The notes below the pieces were generated by a model, which saw only the letters and a list, made by a program, of their open reading frames with translations, made no database searches and was not told the DNA's origin. The position numbers and the translations under genes are program-made. Below are positions 26,959 to 35,719 of a stretch of DNA of 47,303 nt, one piece after another (the first letter of the stretch is position 1; every line of letters begins with the position of its first letter). The stretch lies in the NCBI GenBank assembly GCA_029851645.1, contig JARKVN010000012.1:1-47303 (forward strand), read 5' to 3'. The DNA is from Cellulosilyticum sp. GTDB lineage: Bacteria > Bacillota > Clostridia > Lachnospirales > Cellulosilyticaceae.

Positions 26959-27882
26959 TTATTCCATTACATCTGACCAAACTGTTTTTTCACCTGTATA
27001 GATTGCTTTTACATCATCACTTGATAATTCTTCTACACTGCTTTCATTATTTACAACAACTGCAATACCATCCATAGCAATTACTACTGGTGTTAAACCA
27101 CTTTCAATTTCACTATCTTTTAACTCTCTAGAAGCCATACCAATATCACAAATACCTTCTATTGCTGAAGTCATACCTGTTGTTGAATCACTTTCTTGAA
27201 TTTCGATTTCTGCATTTGGATTCACTGCGATATATGCTTCTTTTAATTTTTCCATAACTGGTGTTACTGAAGAAGAACCTGCAACAACAATTTTTCCTGA
27301 AGGATTTGTGCCAGTAAATGCTTCTGCTTCTCCTGTAGAAATATAGCCACTCTCTTCTACTACTTTCTGACCTTCACTACTTAAGATATAATTAACGAAA
27401 TCTTGTGTTACTTCACTTGCATCACCTTTAGTTGCAATATTAAATGGTCTTGCAATTTTGTAAGTATCATTTTTGATATTCTCTGCTGAAGCTTCTGCAC
27501 CATCAATTGCTACGGCTTTAACTGTATCATTTAATGAACCAAGTGAGATATAACCAATTGCATATTCATCACCAGCTACGCTAGTCATCATAACTGATGT
27601 ACTGTTTGTAATCATTGCTTCTTCTGTTGTGTAATCTACTTTATTACCATCTGCGTCTTTTTGCTCAACTCCAAAAAGCTCAATGAATGCACCTCTTGTA
27701 CCTGAACCATCTTCTCTTGAAATGACTGAAATTTCATTTGAAGCGTCAAAGCTGCTTGCTTCTGTTGCTGGACTTGATGAAGAACCTGATTCAGTACTTG
27801 GTGAATTATTACTTGATCCACATCCTGTCATGATCCCTGCTACTAACATAACACCCATTGCTTTATATATTAACTTTTTCAT
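26959..27882 (-). CDS. pstS: Phosphate-binding lipoprotein PstS with circularly permuted halves
   Basis: This 307-residue lipoprotein has a signal ending in IMTGCGSS (lipid-modified Cys21) and a Ser-rich linker. The order of the fold is unusual. Residues about 48-185 are what is normally the C-terminal half (VISREDGSGTRGAF at 53-66, SVAGDEYAIGYISLGSL, FNIATKG, FVNYILSSEGQKVVEESGYI). Residues about 196-307 are what is normally the N-terminal half (GKIVVAGSSSVTPVMEKL, ESDSTTGMTSAIEG, CDIGMASRELKD, VIAMDGIAVVVNN, then AIYTGEKTVWSDV at the very end). All phosphate-contact segments are present, so I expect a working phosphate receptor. First gene of pstSCAB-phoU, behind a clear PhoP box. Confidence 0.9.
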   Translation of the reverse strand: MKKLIYKAMGVMLVAGIMTGCGSSNNSPSTESGSSSSPATEASSFDASNEISVISREDGSGTRGAFIELFGVEQKDADGNKVDYTTEEAMITNSTSVMMTSVAGDEYAIGYISLGSLNDTVKAVAIDGAEASAENIKNDTYKIARPFNIATKGDASEVTQDFVNYILSSEGQKVVEESGYISTGEAEAFTGTNPSGKIVVAGSSSVTPVMEKLKEAYIAVNPNAEIEIQESDSTTGMTSAIEGICDIGMASRELKDSEIESGLTPVVIAMDGIAVVVNNESSVEELSSDDVKAIYTGEKTVWSDVME

Positions 27883-27980
27883 TTCATTTACTCCCTTTTA
27901 TTTAAAGTATATTTTCTTTTATTTCCTATAACTGATGACTTAATATTACGTTTTCAATGTAAAATTTCCAACCAGCTTTA

Positions 27981-28007
27981 TGTAAAAACTATGTAAACTA
28001 TTTGTAA
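27981..28007 (-). promoter_or_regulatory. PhoP box of the pst operon
   Basis: On the minus strand TTACA occurs at 28003-28007, 27992-27996 and 27981-27985, exactly 11 nt apart. A further TTACA lies at 27958-27962, and TAATAT follows about 16 nt later as a possible -10. This is a textbook B. subtilis-type PhoP site upstream of pstS. Confidence 0.85.
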
Positions 28008-28031
28008 GTTACTACCCACGCTTTACCATTA

Positions 28032-28068
28032 AAACAGCCGATTAAACTTGATGCTTAATCGGCTGTTT
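28032..28068. terminator. Terminator after the NhaC-type gene
   Basis: AAACAGCCGATTAA and TTAATCGGCTGTTT form a perfect 14-bp stem with a 9-nt loop. It separates the NhaC-type gene from the pst promoter and could work in both directions. Confidence 0.88.
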
Positions 28069-28098
28069 CTTACTTATTCTATTACAAGCTTTTTTATT

Positions 28099-29400
28099 TT
28101 ATCTTAAATCACTACTTTTTAATTTAGGAAAACCAAATGCAATAGCTAGAATTCCACAAACACCCATTAGTATTGGATAATGTAAATAACCTAATATTTC
28201 CATTGGCGATACTCCAACTAATCCTGCTGCAATAAGAAGCTGTGCCCCATAAGGAATAATCCCTTGAAAACATGCCGCGAAAATATCTAAGATACTCGCT
28301 GTTCTTCTTGGGTCAATATTATACTCTTCTGCAATATCTTTAGCTAGTGGACCTGCAATAACAATCGCAATAGTATTATTAGCTGTACACATATCTACTA
28401 AACTTACAAGAGCAGCAATTCCAAGCTCTGCACCTTTTTGAGTATGAATACGGCGTTTGATAAAGTCAAGAAGATAGTCAATTCCACCATTACGTTTTAT
28501 AAGCTCAAGGGTTCCCCCAATAATAATAGAGAGAATAACAATTTCTGCCATACCAATCATACCACTTGAAGCAGCATCTACTGCATCAAAAATACCAAAG
28601 CTTCCTGTCGCTACTCCTACAATTCCTGCAAACACAGTTCCTCCTGCAAGTAATACAAAAACATTAACGCCTGCTAAAGCACCCACCAATACGGAAACAT
28701 AAGGAATCACTTTAATCCATTCAAAAATATATTCTTCTTCATTAGAGATTTGATATCTACTTGCCATAACCGTTAAAATAACGATTGTAATAAGAGCTGC
28801 TGGTAACACGATTAAGAAGTTCACCTTAAATTTATCTCTTAATTCACAACCTTGAGTACGTGCAGCAGTAATCGTTGTATCTGAAATCATGGATAAATTG
28901 TCACCAAACATTCCGCCACCAATAATCGCACCAATTACTAATGGAATAGGCATACCAGTTGTTTCAGCAATACCCAGTCCAATTGGTGCAAGTGCTGTAA
29001 TGGTCCCAACTGAAGTTCCCATAGAAAGTGAAATAAAGCAAGCAATTAAGAATAACCCACCTACTAAAAATCGTGATGGGATAACTGATAAACTTAAGTT
29101 AACTGTTGCTTCAACGCCACCCATAGCTTTAGCCACATTAGCAAACGCTCCAGCTAAAATAAAGATGATACACATCATCATAATGTCTGCATGTCCTGCC
29201 CCTTCACAAAATACCTCAATCTTCTTATTGAATGATTCTTTACGATTAAACATAAGCGCTACTGCAGTTGCTGTAACAAATGCCACTAATACAGGCATTT
29301 TATAAAAGTCTTTAGTTGCAATCCCTACCCCTAAGAATAAAACAAGGAATACACCAAGTGGTAGGAGGGCAAAGGGATTTCCTTTGTTATCTTTCTTCAT
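28099..29400 (-). CDS. NhaC-family Na+/H+ antiporter (or related organic-ion antiporter)
   Basis: This 433-residue protein has about 11-12 membrane spans. LSMGTSVGTITALAPIGLGI, GGGMFGDNLSMISDTTITAA (about 160-180) and MCTANNTIAIVIAGPLAKDI are the NhaC/ArsB-superfamily signatures. It lacks a partner gene and has its own strong terminator. A large AT-rich palindrome lies about 65 nt upstream. The transported ion pair is inferred from family; some members exchange amino acids or malate/lactate. Confidence 0.85.
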   Translation of the reverse strand: MKKDNKGNPFALLPLGVFLVLFLGVGIATKDFYKMPVLVAFVTATAVALMFNRKESFNKKIEVFCEGAGHADIMMMCIIFILAGAFANVAKAMGGVEATVNLSLSVIPSRFLVGGLFLIACFISLSMGTSVGTITALAPIGLGIAETTGMPIPLVIGAIIGGGMFGDNLSMISDTTITAARTQGCELRDKFKVNFLIVLPAALITIVILTVMASRYQISNEEEYIFEWIKVIPYVSVLVGALAGVNVFVLLAGGTVFAGIVGVATGSFGIFDAVDAASSGMIGMAEIVILSIIIGGTLELIKRNGGIDYLLDFIKRRIHTQKGAELGIAALVSLVDMCTANNTIAIVIAGPLAKDIAEEYNIDPRRTASILDIFAACFQGIIPYGAQLLIAAGLVGVSPMEILGYLHYPILMGVCGILAIAFGFPKLKSSDLR

Positions 29401-29466
29401 AAGTCACCTTTTCTATCCATTATTTTCTTTTACCATTTTACTAGTTTTTATATTAACACATTTTCC

Positions 29467-29501
29467 TTGTGATAATCTATAAAAATTATAGATTATCACA
29501 A
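29467..29501. repeat. Perfect 16-bp-arm palindrome upstream of the NhaC-type gene
   Basis: TTGTGATAATCTATAA, a 3-nt spacer AAA, and the exact reverse complement. It is not followed by a T-run on the minus strand, so it is probably a protein-binding site or mRNA leader hairpin for the gene that starts at 29400, not a terminator. Confidence 0.7.
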
Positions 29502-29544
29502 AACTTCATGAGTTCTTCTTATTTTATGTTTGTAACGTGAATAT

Positions 29545-29585
29545 AGAAAGAAGCCCTATATTCGTCTGATATAAGGCTTCTTTCT
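29545..29585. terminator. Terminator after the dehydratase and permease remnant
   Basis: AGAAAGAAGCC...TATAT pairs with ATATA...GGCTTCTTTCT around a 7-nt loop, with pyrimidine- and purine-rich flanks. It lies 10 nt after the stop of the gluconate-permease remnant. Confidence 0.8.
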
Positions 29586-29594
29586 TAAATTCTA

Positions 29595-29735
29595 CTATTC
29601 AAATATAGAAATAACTAATGCTCCTACAAGTCCTGTTATCCCTACAAGAGTTTCCATGACTGTCCATGTTTTAAGTGTTGTTTTCTCATCAATATTAAAG
29701 AGTGACTTAACAAGCCAGAATAAGTTATTATGCCA
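29595..29735 (-). pseudogene. C-terminal remnant of a gluconate:H+ symporter (GntP family)
   Basis: About 46 codons read HNNLFWLVKSLFNIDEK, then TLKTWTVMETLVGITGLVGA, and end at a normal stop. This matches the last helix region of GntP-type permeases (..FWLxKxxF / TLKTWTVxET..). It begins within a few bases of the dehydratase stop and has no start or ribosome site; the bulk of the permease, about 1.2 kb, is gone. It indicates a deletion between the dehydratase and permease genes. Confidence 0.72.
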
Positions 29736-31443
29736 TGTAACCACCAAGCATTGGAGATACAGCACATTTAGAGTAAATGGATAAAATACCATTTGTATAT
29801 TTATCTGGTTTTGGCTGCCAATTTTCTTTTCTTTGTTTCAAAATCTCATCAATTTCAGCCAATTCTTTTCTTTCACCTTTAACTCCTACGATTTGTAAGA
29901 CTCTATTTTCTACATCAATCTCGATTAAGTCATCTTGTTCAATAAGTGCAATTGGCCCTCCACTTTGTGCTTCTGGTGAAACATGCCCTATTGCTGGCCC
30001 TTTAGTTGCTCCTGAAAATCTACCATCTGTAATGAGAGCAATCGTTTTTGCAAGTTCTGGATCTGATGCAATCGCTTCTGTTGTATAGAACATCTCAGGC
30101 ATTCCACTTCCTTTTGGTCCTTCATAACGAATAATTACTGCATCACCTGGCTGAACTGTTTTATTAAGTACTGCTGCAATTGCCTCTTCTTCTGAATCAA
30201 AAGGTCTTGCTTTTAAAACAGCTTTTTGCATTTCTTTTGGTACAGCAGAATGTTTAATAACTGCCCCTTCTGGTGCTAAGTTTCCTTTTAGGATAGCAAT
30301 TGTACCATTTTTACTAATTGGGTCATTAAATGGTCTAATAACGTCTGTTCTATCTACACCTGTTTTCTTCATATAAGCTGCACATTTTTCATAGTACCCA
30401 TTTTTCTTAAGTTCTTCTAAGTTCTCCCCTAATGTTTTTCCTGTTACAGTCATAACATCTAAATGTAATTTTTCTTTTATTTCTTCCATAATCGCTGGAA
30501 CACCACCTGCATAATAGAAGTATTCAGCTGGCCATGTCCCACTTGGTCTAATGTTTAATAAGTAGTGTGCATCTCGGTGCATTCTATCAAAAGTCTCTGC
30601 ATCTAACTCAATTCCAAATTCTTTAGCAATAGATGGAATGTGAAGTAGACTATTGGAAGAACCTGCAATAGCTGCATGAACCATAATCGCATTTTCGAAA
30701 GCTTTTTCAGTTACAATATCACTTGGCCTTATTCCTGCTTCTGCTAACTTCACGACTTGCTCTCCAGCTTTCCTTGCAAAATCTTCAAGATCTTGACAAG
30801 TTGCTGGCATAAGGGAACTACCAGGTAACATTAACCCTAGTGCTTCTGCCATAATTTGCATTGTGGAAGCTGTTCCCATAAATGAACAAGCACCACAAGA
30901 TGGACAAGCATGATGTTTTGCAAAAGTAAATTCTTCTTCTGTAATTTCTCCTCTTTGGAACTTTGCACTATATGTCCCAATTTGCTCAAGTGTTAAAAGA
31001 TTTGGACCAGCTTCCATAACCCCACCTGTTATTAAAATACATGGAATATCATTTCTAGCTGCCGCTATTAAGTGTGCAGGTACACCTTTATCACAACTTG
31101 AAATATATACTGCCCCATCAAATGGTGTTGCATTTGCATGAATCTCAATAAGTGCTGCTATTGTATCTCTTGAAACTAAGGAATAGTTAATTCCATCATG
31201 ACCTTGTGCTTGACCATCACAGATATCTGTTGCGAAATATCTAGAAGCTTTTCCGTTTGCTTTACTAATCCCTTCACAAGCCTTTTCTACAAAACCAAAT
31301 AAATGAGCACTCCCTGGATGACTATCTCCAAAAGTACTTTCTACCATAATTTGAGTCTTTGCTAAATCCTGTACGGTGTATCCCATCCCCATTCTAAGTG
31401 GATCCATTTCAGGTGCTATTTTTCTAATTTCTTGACTTCTCAT
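29728..31443 (-). CDS. IlvD/Edd-family dehydratase, probably acting on a sugar acid
   Basis: Dehydratases of this family use an Fe-S cluster to remove water from a 2,3-dihydroxy acid. SSCDKGVPAHLIAAARNDIP and HACPSCGACSFMGTASTMQ place cluster cysteines; the third is likely in DICDG. ITDGRFSGATKGPAIGHVSP and YEGPKGSGMPEM are the conserved C-terminal motifs. The start at 31443 (MRSQEIRKIAP) has GAGGAGG ahead; the ATG at 31461 lies in the promoter -10 box. Length is 571 residues. The FadR-type regulator upstream and the gluconate-permease remnant downstream favour a gluconate/xylonate-type substrate over branched-chain amino-acid synthesis, and no other ilv gene is near. Confidence 0.8.
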   Translation of the reverse strand: MRSQEIRKIAPEMDPLRMGMGYTVQDLAKTQIMVESTFGDSHPGSAHLFGFVEKACEGISKANGKASRYFATDICDGQAQGHDGINYSLVSRDTIAALIEIHANATPFDGAVYISSCDKGVPAHLIAAARNDIPCILITGGVMEAGPNLLTLEQIGTYSAKFQRGEITEEEFTFAKHHACPSCGACSFMGTASTMQIMAEALGLMLPGSSLMPATCQDLEDFARKAGEQVVKLAEAGIRPSDIVTEKAFENAIMVHAAIAGSSNSLLHIPSIAKEFGIELDAETFDRMHRDAHYLLNIRPSGTWPAEYFYYAGGVPAIMEEIKEKLHLDVMTVTGKTLGENLEELKKNGYYEKCAAYMKKTGVDRTDVIRPFNDPISKNGTIAILKGNLAPEGAVIKHSAVPKEMQKAVLKARPFDSEEEAIAAVLNKTVQPGDAVIIRYEGPKGSGMPEMFYTTEAIASDPELAKTIALITDGRFSGATKGPAIGHVSPEAQSGGPIALIEQDDLIEIDVENRVLQIVGVKGERKELAEIDEILKQRKENWQPKPDKYTNGILSIYSKCAVSPMLGGYMA

Positions 31444-31459
31444 AGTGAGCCTCCTCGAC

Positions 31460-31488
31460 ATTATATGACGTCTGACGTCTTTTGTCTA
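31460..31488 (-). promoter_or_regulatory. Dehydratase promoter with a palindrome in the spacer
   Basis: On the minus strand TAGACA (31483-31488) and TATAAT (31460-31465) are exactly 17 nt apart. The spacer contains GACGTCAGACGTC (31467-31479), a palindrome, and GTCTATAGAC (31484-31493) overlaps the -35 box. Both are good candidates for binding by the neighbouring GntR-family regulator. Confidence 0.7.
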
Positions 31489-31583
31489 TAGACTAAATTA
31501 ATTGTCTTCATATGTCAATTCATTATTATTTTTTTATTTAAATTTCACTTTTTTCAACCATTCTTTCTATTTAATATGTACAA

Positions 31584-31631
31584 AAAAATACCTATTGTTA
31601 TTTTCCTCAATTCATAACAATAGGTATTTTT
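31584..31631 (-). terminator. Terminator of the GntR-type regulator gene
   Basis: AAATACCTATTGTTAT and ATAACAATAGGTATTT form a 16-bp stem with T-runs on both sides. It separates the regulator gene from the dehydratase promoter. Confidence 0.88.
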
Positions 31632-31657
31632 ATCTATTCTGCCCTCTTGACTTTCTG

Positions 31658-32341
31658 CTAGAGTTTTTCAATTAACTCTCTATTATACATAATGTGTTTT
31701 TCCATCCATTCATAAGCAGCTTTTTCATCTCGCGCCTGAATAGCTGTTAACACTCCTCGATGTGTTTTAATGGTTTCATTCTTTAGTGCATTTTTTGTTA
31801 TATCCATAAATAGCGGAATAGAACAATTAATAATAGGAAGCAATTTACTCACTACTAAATTTTGACTTGCCTCTGCAATTAGTGTATGAAACTCAATATC
31901 TTTTTCTATATGATTAATATGACTTAAAATAAGATTTTCTACTTCATCACATAGAATTGTCATTCTTTCAATTTGCTCATCTGTTGCCATAATAGCTGCT
32001 CTTGATGCAATATAAGGTTCAATTAAATAACGTACTTCTAAAATATCTAAGGCAAGTTTTTTCTGATCTTCTACAAATACAAAACCTAAAGGATCTGGTG
32101 CCACACCTTGTTTTTCTGACACGAAAGTGCCTACACCTCTTTTAATCTCTACAATATTTCTTGAAACTAATATTTTAATCGCTTCTCTTAAACTACTTCT
32201 TCCTACATTAAGACTTTTCATTAACTCTGCTTCACTTGGTAACTTGTCCCCTACCCTAAGTTCTGTCTTTGTAATGAGTTTTATGATTTCATCAGCAATT
32301 CTCTCAGGTAAAAGCTTACCAGTATTTATACGCTCAAACAT
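31658..32341 (-). CDS. GntR-family regulator, FadR subfamily (FCD domain)
   Basis: This 227-residue regulator has an N-terminal winged helix (LPERIADEIIKLITK, LRVGDKLPSEAELMKSLNVG, RSSLREAIKILVSRNIVEIK, RGVGTFV) and a C-terminal all-helical FCD ligand domain (about 90-227). The FCD domain carries metal/ligand residues in LEVRYLIEPYIASRAA, DIEFHTLIAEAS and THRGVLTAI. FadR-type regulators of this shape often sense sugar acids. It lies just upstream of the dehydratase on the same strand but ends at its own terminator, so it likely represses the dehydratase promoter. Confidence 0.9.
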   Translation of the reverse strand: MFERINTGKLLPERIADEIIKLITKTELRVGDKLPSEAELMKSLNVGRSSLREAIKILVSRNIVEIKRGVGTFVSEKQGVAPDPLGFVFVEDQKKLALDILEVRYLIEPYIASRAAIMATDEQIERMTILCDEVENLILSHINHIEKDIEFHTLIAEASQNLVVSKLLPIINCSIPLFMDITKNALKNETIKTHRGVLTAIQARDEKAAYEWMEKHIMYNRELIEKL

Positions 32342-32452
32342 TCTGTTCCCTCATCTTCTATGTCCTACTTTTTTATTAATATAGCATAAATTAGTCAAGC
32401 AATAAAGTATGAACCCTTTTGAGAGCTTTTACCGAGCCATGTGTTAATCGCT

Positions 32453-34369
32453 TTATCCTAACTTATCATATGAAAAATGACTAAATTTCCCTGTAATCTC
32501 CTTCTCTTTTCCATGAGCATATACCCCTACCATAGCACCTGTAAAACGCTTTCCTTCTGTATGCCCCTCATCACAAAGATAATCTACATAAGGTAGTTTA
32601 CCTACCTCTTTCCAATTAACCCCATCCTCACTGTAATAAAAACTTCTTTCAAAGCACTTTGTATCCATACGTAATTTTAGTGATTTTAAGAAGGGCAATT
32701 CCAATTCAAAATGTCTCTTCTCCTCTGGACTTATCCATTCACTCACTGCTAAAAGATAGCCTTCCTCTTCATTTGGCTGACCATATACCCCAAATTTGAG
32801 ATAAGTATTTTCATCATAATACCCTGTTAACCCTAAATTTTGTCCTTCTAATAATTGTTCTATTTCTACGGTAACACTTACGCTAAAGCAAAAATCCTTT
32901 TGTCTTTGAAGCACCACACTTCTACACGCTACATCATTTAAGTCTTTTGTATCCCCTTTAAGTAATAGTTTTCCTCCCTTTAAAAGATATCCCTCTTTTT
33001 TAGGCGAACGTGGAAATACCCATTCATGCCCCAGCTCTTGAATTCCAAATCCATCTTCAGTTACTTCTTCCCACTTATGTTCCTTTAGGTTTGGTTTCCT
33101 TTGAAGTACACTTGGGCCCTTTAATCCATTAACAATAGGCCACCCCTCTTTTGTCCAAGTAATCGGATCCATTGCTGTCTCACGTCCTAGAATTGTTTTA
33201 CCTTCTAGTGGTCTTCCACATAAATAGACCATATACCATTCTCCATTTTGAGTCATAACAGGCTTGCCATGACCAGCTCTTTGTATCACTGCTAACTTAT
33301 CACTTTGGCGCATAATGGGATTATAAGGACAAGGCTCATAATTGCCCTTTAAGGGTTTGGAACGAGCAACAGTAATACGGTGTCCCATTCCTGTTCCACC
33401 TTCTGCCATAAAAAGATAATAGTATCCATCCTTTTTCAAAAGATGAGGCCCTTCAGGAGCACGTTTTTGGTCCCCATACCATAATAATTCTGGCTCTGAA
33501 AGCTTCTTCGTTCCATCTTGACTGATTTCAAAAATTCTAGCACCACGGTTCAGAAGCATATAACGCTTACCATCTTCATCTGTGAAAATTGAAGGGTCAA
33601 TACCATCTTCATCTATAAAGGTTGGCTCACAGTAAGGGCCTTCTGGTTTATCAGATGAAGTTACCATTTGTTTACGATAAACTGTCCCTTCATCATTCAT
33701 TCGATAAGTTGCTGTAATATAAAAACGACCTTCATGATAGGAAATATCTGGTGCCCAGTACCCTCTTCCCCCCTCTAAATCATCTAAGTATGCCCACTCT
33801 GGACGTGTAATAGCATGACCAATGACCTTCCAATGAATTAAATCTTTAGAATGTGAGATGGGGATACAAGGGAAAAAAATAAAAGAAGAGTTGACCATAT
33901 AATAATCTTCCCCTACACGCACAATAGATGGATCGGGATGCATACCTGTACGAATGGGATTACGATACATTTCCTCTAAAGATGTCCCTACAACTTGTCT
34001 AAAATAATCTTCTGCTTCTTGGTGTCCTAGTTCATGTACAATATCATAAGGCGTCTTGCACTCTTTATCACCTTCTACTGGGGATAAACCTACTTTCTCT
34101 ACTAAGTATTTTAAAACTGAAACGTTGCCTGCTTTTGCTGCGTAATGAAGTATTGTTTGATGTTTATCATCTCTCTCATTCATGCTTGCTAGAGAATACT
34201 CAACAATATATTTTACAAGCTCAAAATTCCCAGTAGCTGCTGCCAAAAAAGGAACCCACACCCCATTATGATCCTTAGTGTGAATTGCCCTAGGACTATG
34301 CCTTAAAATTTCTTTAAGCCACTCTAAATTTTCCTGCTCTACTGCTAATAAAATATCTTTATCTCTCAT
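32453..34369 (-). CDS. Ankyrin-repeat/GH43 glycoside hydrolase fusion
   Basis: The first 130 residues of this 638-residue protein are about three ankyrin repeats (FLAAATGNFELVKYIVEY, QTILHYAAKAGNVSVLKYLV, KTPYDIVHELGHQEAEDYF). A five-bladed GH43 catalytic domain follows with all three acidic residues visible: Asp146 in HPDPS, Asp258 in GIDPSIF and Glu306 in APEGPHL, plus WAPD at 205-208. The C-terminal about 190 residues form a beta-sandwich like the GH43_C2/DUF1349 domain of beta-xylosidases. There is no signal peptide, so it should act inside the cell on imported xylo- or arabino-oligosaccharides. The ATG at 34369 follows GGGAGAT. It is divergent from a truncated GH3 gene. Confidence 0.88.
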   Translation of the reverse strand: MRDKDILLAVEQENLEWLKEILRHSPRAIHTKDHNGVWVPFLAAATGNFELVKYIVEYSLASMNERDDKHQTILHYAAKAGNVSVLKYLVEKVGLSPVEGDKECKTPYDIVHELGHQEAEDYFRQVVGTSLEEMYRNPIRTGMHPDPSIVRVGEDYYMVNSSFIFFPCIPISHSKDLIHWKVIGHAITRPEWAYLDDLEGGRGYWAPDISYHEGRFYITATYRMNDEGTVYRKQMVTSSDKPEGPYCEPTFIDEDGIDPSIFTDEDGKRYMLLNRGARIFEISQDGTKKLSEPELLWYGDQKRAPEGPHLLKKDGYYYLFMAEGGTGMGHRITVARSKPLKGNYEPCPYNPIMRQSDKLAVIQRAGHGKPVMTQNGEWYMVYLCGRPLEGKTILGRETAMDPITWTKEGWPIVNGLKGPSVLQRKPNLKEHKWEEVTEDGFGIQELGHEWVFPRSPKKEGYLLKGGKLLLKGDTKDLNDVACRSVVLQRQKDFCFSVSVTVEIEQLLEGQNLGLTGYYDENTYLKFGVYGQPNEEEGYLLAVSEWISPEEKRHFELELPFLKSLKLRMDTKCFERSFYYSEDGVNWKEVGKLPYVDYLCDEGHTEGKRFTGAMVGVYAHGKEKEITGKFSHFSYDKLG

Positions 34370-34525
34370 ACTAATCTCCCGCTCTCCTATTCCCTAAATT
34401 GTGTGATGAACTTAGATTATTCTTCAAATAATTCTTACTTATAATCCTATCATAATATCCATCAAGCATCTATGCATTTATTCAGCATAATCCTAGTAGT
34501 TATTCTCTACTACTTACAAACTTAA

Positions 34526-35647
34526 TTGCCTAACCTATATAGTGATAGTGGTATCATTAATAATATGGCATGGGGTGTAGAGAAGTTAGATGTTCCAGAA
34601 AGAGTAGCTTTGGCAGTCAATGCAGGAACAGATATAATTGGGGATACAAACGATGTTTGGTCTATGAAAGAAGCTTATAAGAGATCATTAAATAGTTCAT
34701 ACTATGAAGATAAAGAAATTCCATATGGCTTTACAAAGGAGAATGTAACACTAACAGAGTCGGCAATCAATCAAGCCAATGAACGTTTATTAATAGAAAT
34801 GTTTGACCTAGGATTATTTGAAAATCCATATAAAGACCCATTTATAGCAAAAGAAACTGTGGATAATGAAGCAAATTGGAACTTAGCTTACGAAGCGCAT
34901 CAAAAATCAGTAGTATTGCTCAAAAACGAAGATCAAGTCTTACCATTAACTCAAGAAAAATTAGAAAACAAAAAAGTATATATTGAATACTTTGCTCAAA
35001 GTGCATCTGAAGATATCACAGCAGAACTAAGAAAGAAATTAACTCATCAATACAATATAGAAGTAACCCAAGATTATAATAAAGCAGATTATGCACTTCT
35101 CTTCATAAATCCTACTTCTGGAAATTACTTCTCAGCTACACAAGGTTATCTTGAATTAGATATTTGTGAAAATAAAGTAGTCTGTGACGTAGATGAAGTA
35201 GGTAGACCAATATCAACTACTCATGAAGAAACCACTTTACAAAATGCAGGAAAAATTAAAGAAATTTCTGAAGCAGTTAGAGCAAATGGTGGAAAAGTTA
35301 TTTCTAATGTTAATTTTACACTAGCTTGGATGCTAGGAAATGTAGAGCCATACTCTGATGCTGTTCTAGCTGGGTTTGATACATATGTAGATGCTACATT
35401 AGATGTTATTATGGGTAAATATAATCCTACTGGAAAAATGCCTATTACACTACCCAAGGATGATAGCGTCCTTTGGGTAAATGCAGATGGCGTATGTATT
35501 TCTCCAAATGATGTACCTGGCTATTTAAAAGATAACTATATGCCAGATTCAATGAAAGATGAAAATGGTAAAGCTTATGCCTATAAAGACTCAACAGGTA
35601 ATTATTATGAATTAAACTTTGGTCTTTCATATGTTGAAAAGAAATAA
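34526..35647 (+). pseudogene. N-terminally truncated GH3 beta-glucosidase-type gene
   Basis: The 373-codon frame opens with NLYSDSGIINNMAWG, which corresponds to the catalytic nucleophile region (SDxG) of GH3 enzymes, usually 250 or more residues into the protein. It continues with VPERVALAVNAGTDII, AHQKSVVLLKNEDQVLPL (linker to the C-terminal domain), the nucleotide-like GH3_C domain, NPTGKMPITLP and the usual C-terminal NFGLSYVEKK. The (beta/alpha)8 barrel with most sugar-binding residues is absent; only 145 non-coding bases separate it from the divergent GH43 gene. The only start is a TTG without a good ribosome site. The rest of the frame is intact, so the deletion looks fairly recent. 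Confidence 0.8.
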
Positions 35648-35649
35648 AT

Positions 35650-35692
35650 AGTCCCCCCAAACTTAGTAACAAACTAGGTCTGGGGGGCTTTC
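35650..35692 (+). terminator. Terminator after the GH3 fragment
   Basis: AGTCCCCCC pairs with GGGGGGCT with an inner CTTAG/CTAGG stem, then CTTTCCCTTTT. It starts 2 nt after the GH3 stop and lies between two convergent genes, so it may also serve the LacI-type gene. Confidence 0.75.
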
Positions 35693-35719
35693 CCTTTTAG
35701 GCTCTATAGTTAAAATATA

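Noticed and set aside
29728-31443. Calling the dehydratase biosynthetic ilvD
   Set aside because: No other branched-chain amino-acid gene is near, and the FadR-type regulator and gluconate-permease remnant fit a sugar-acid role better.
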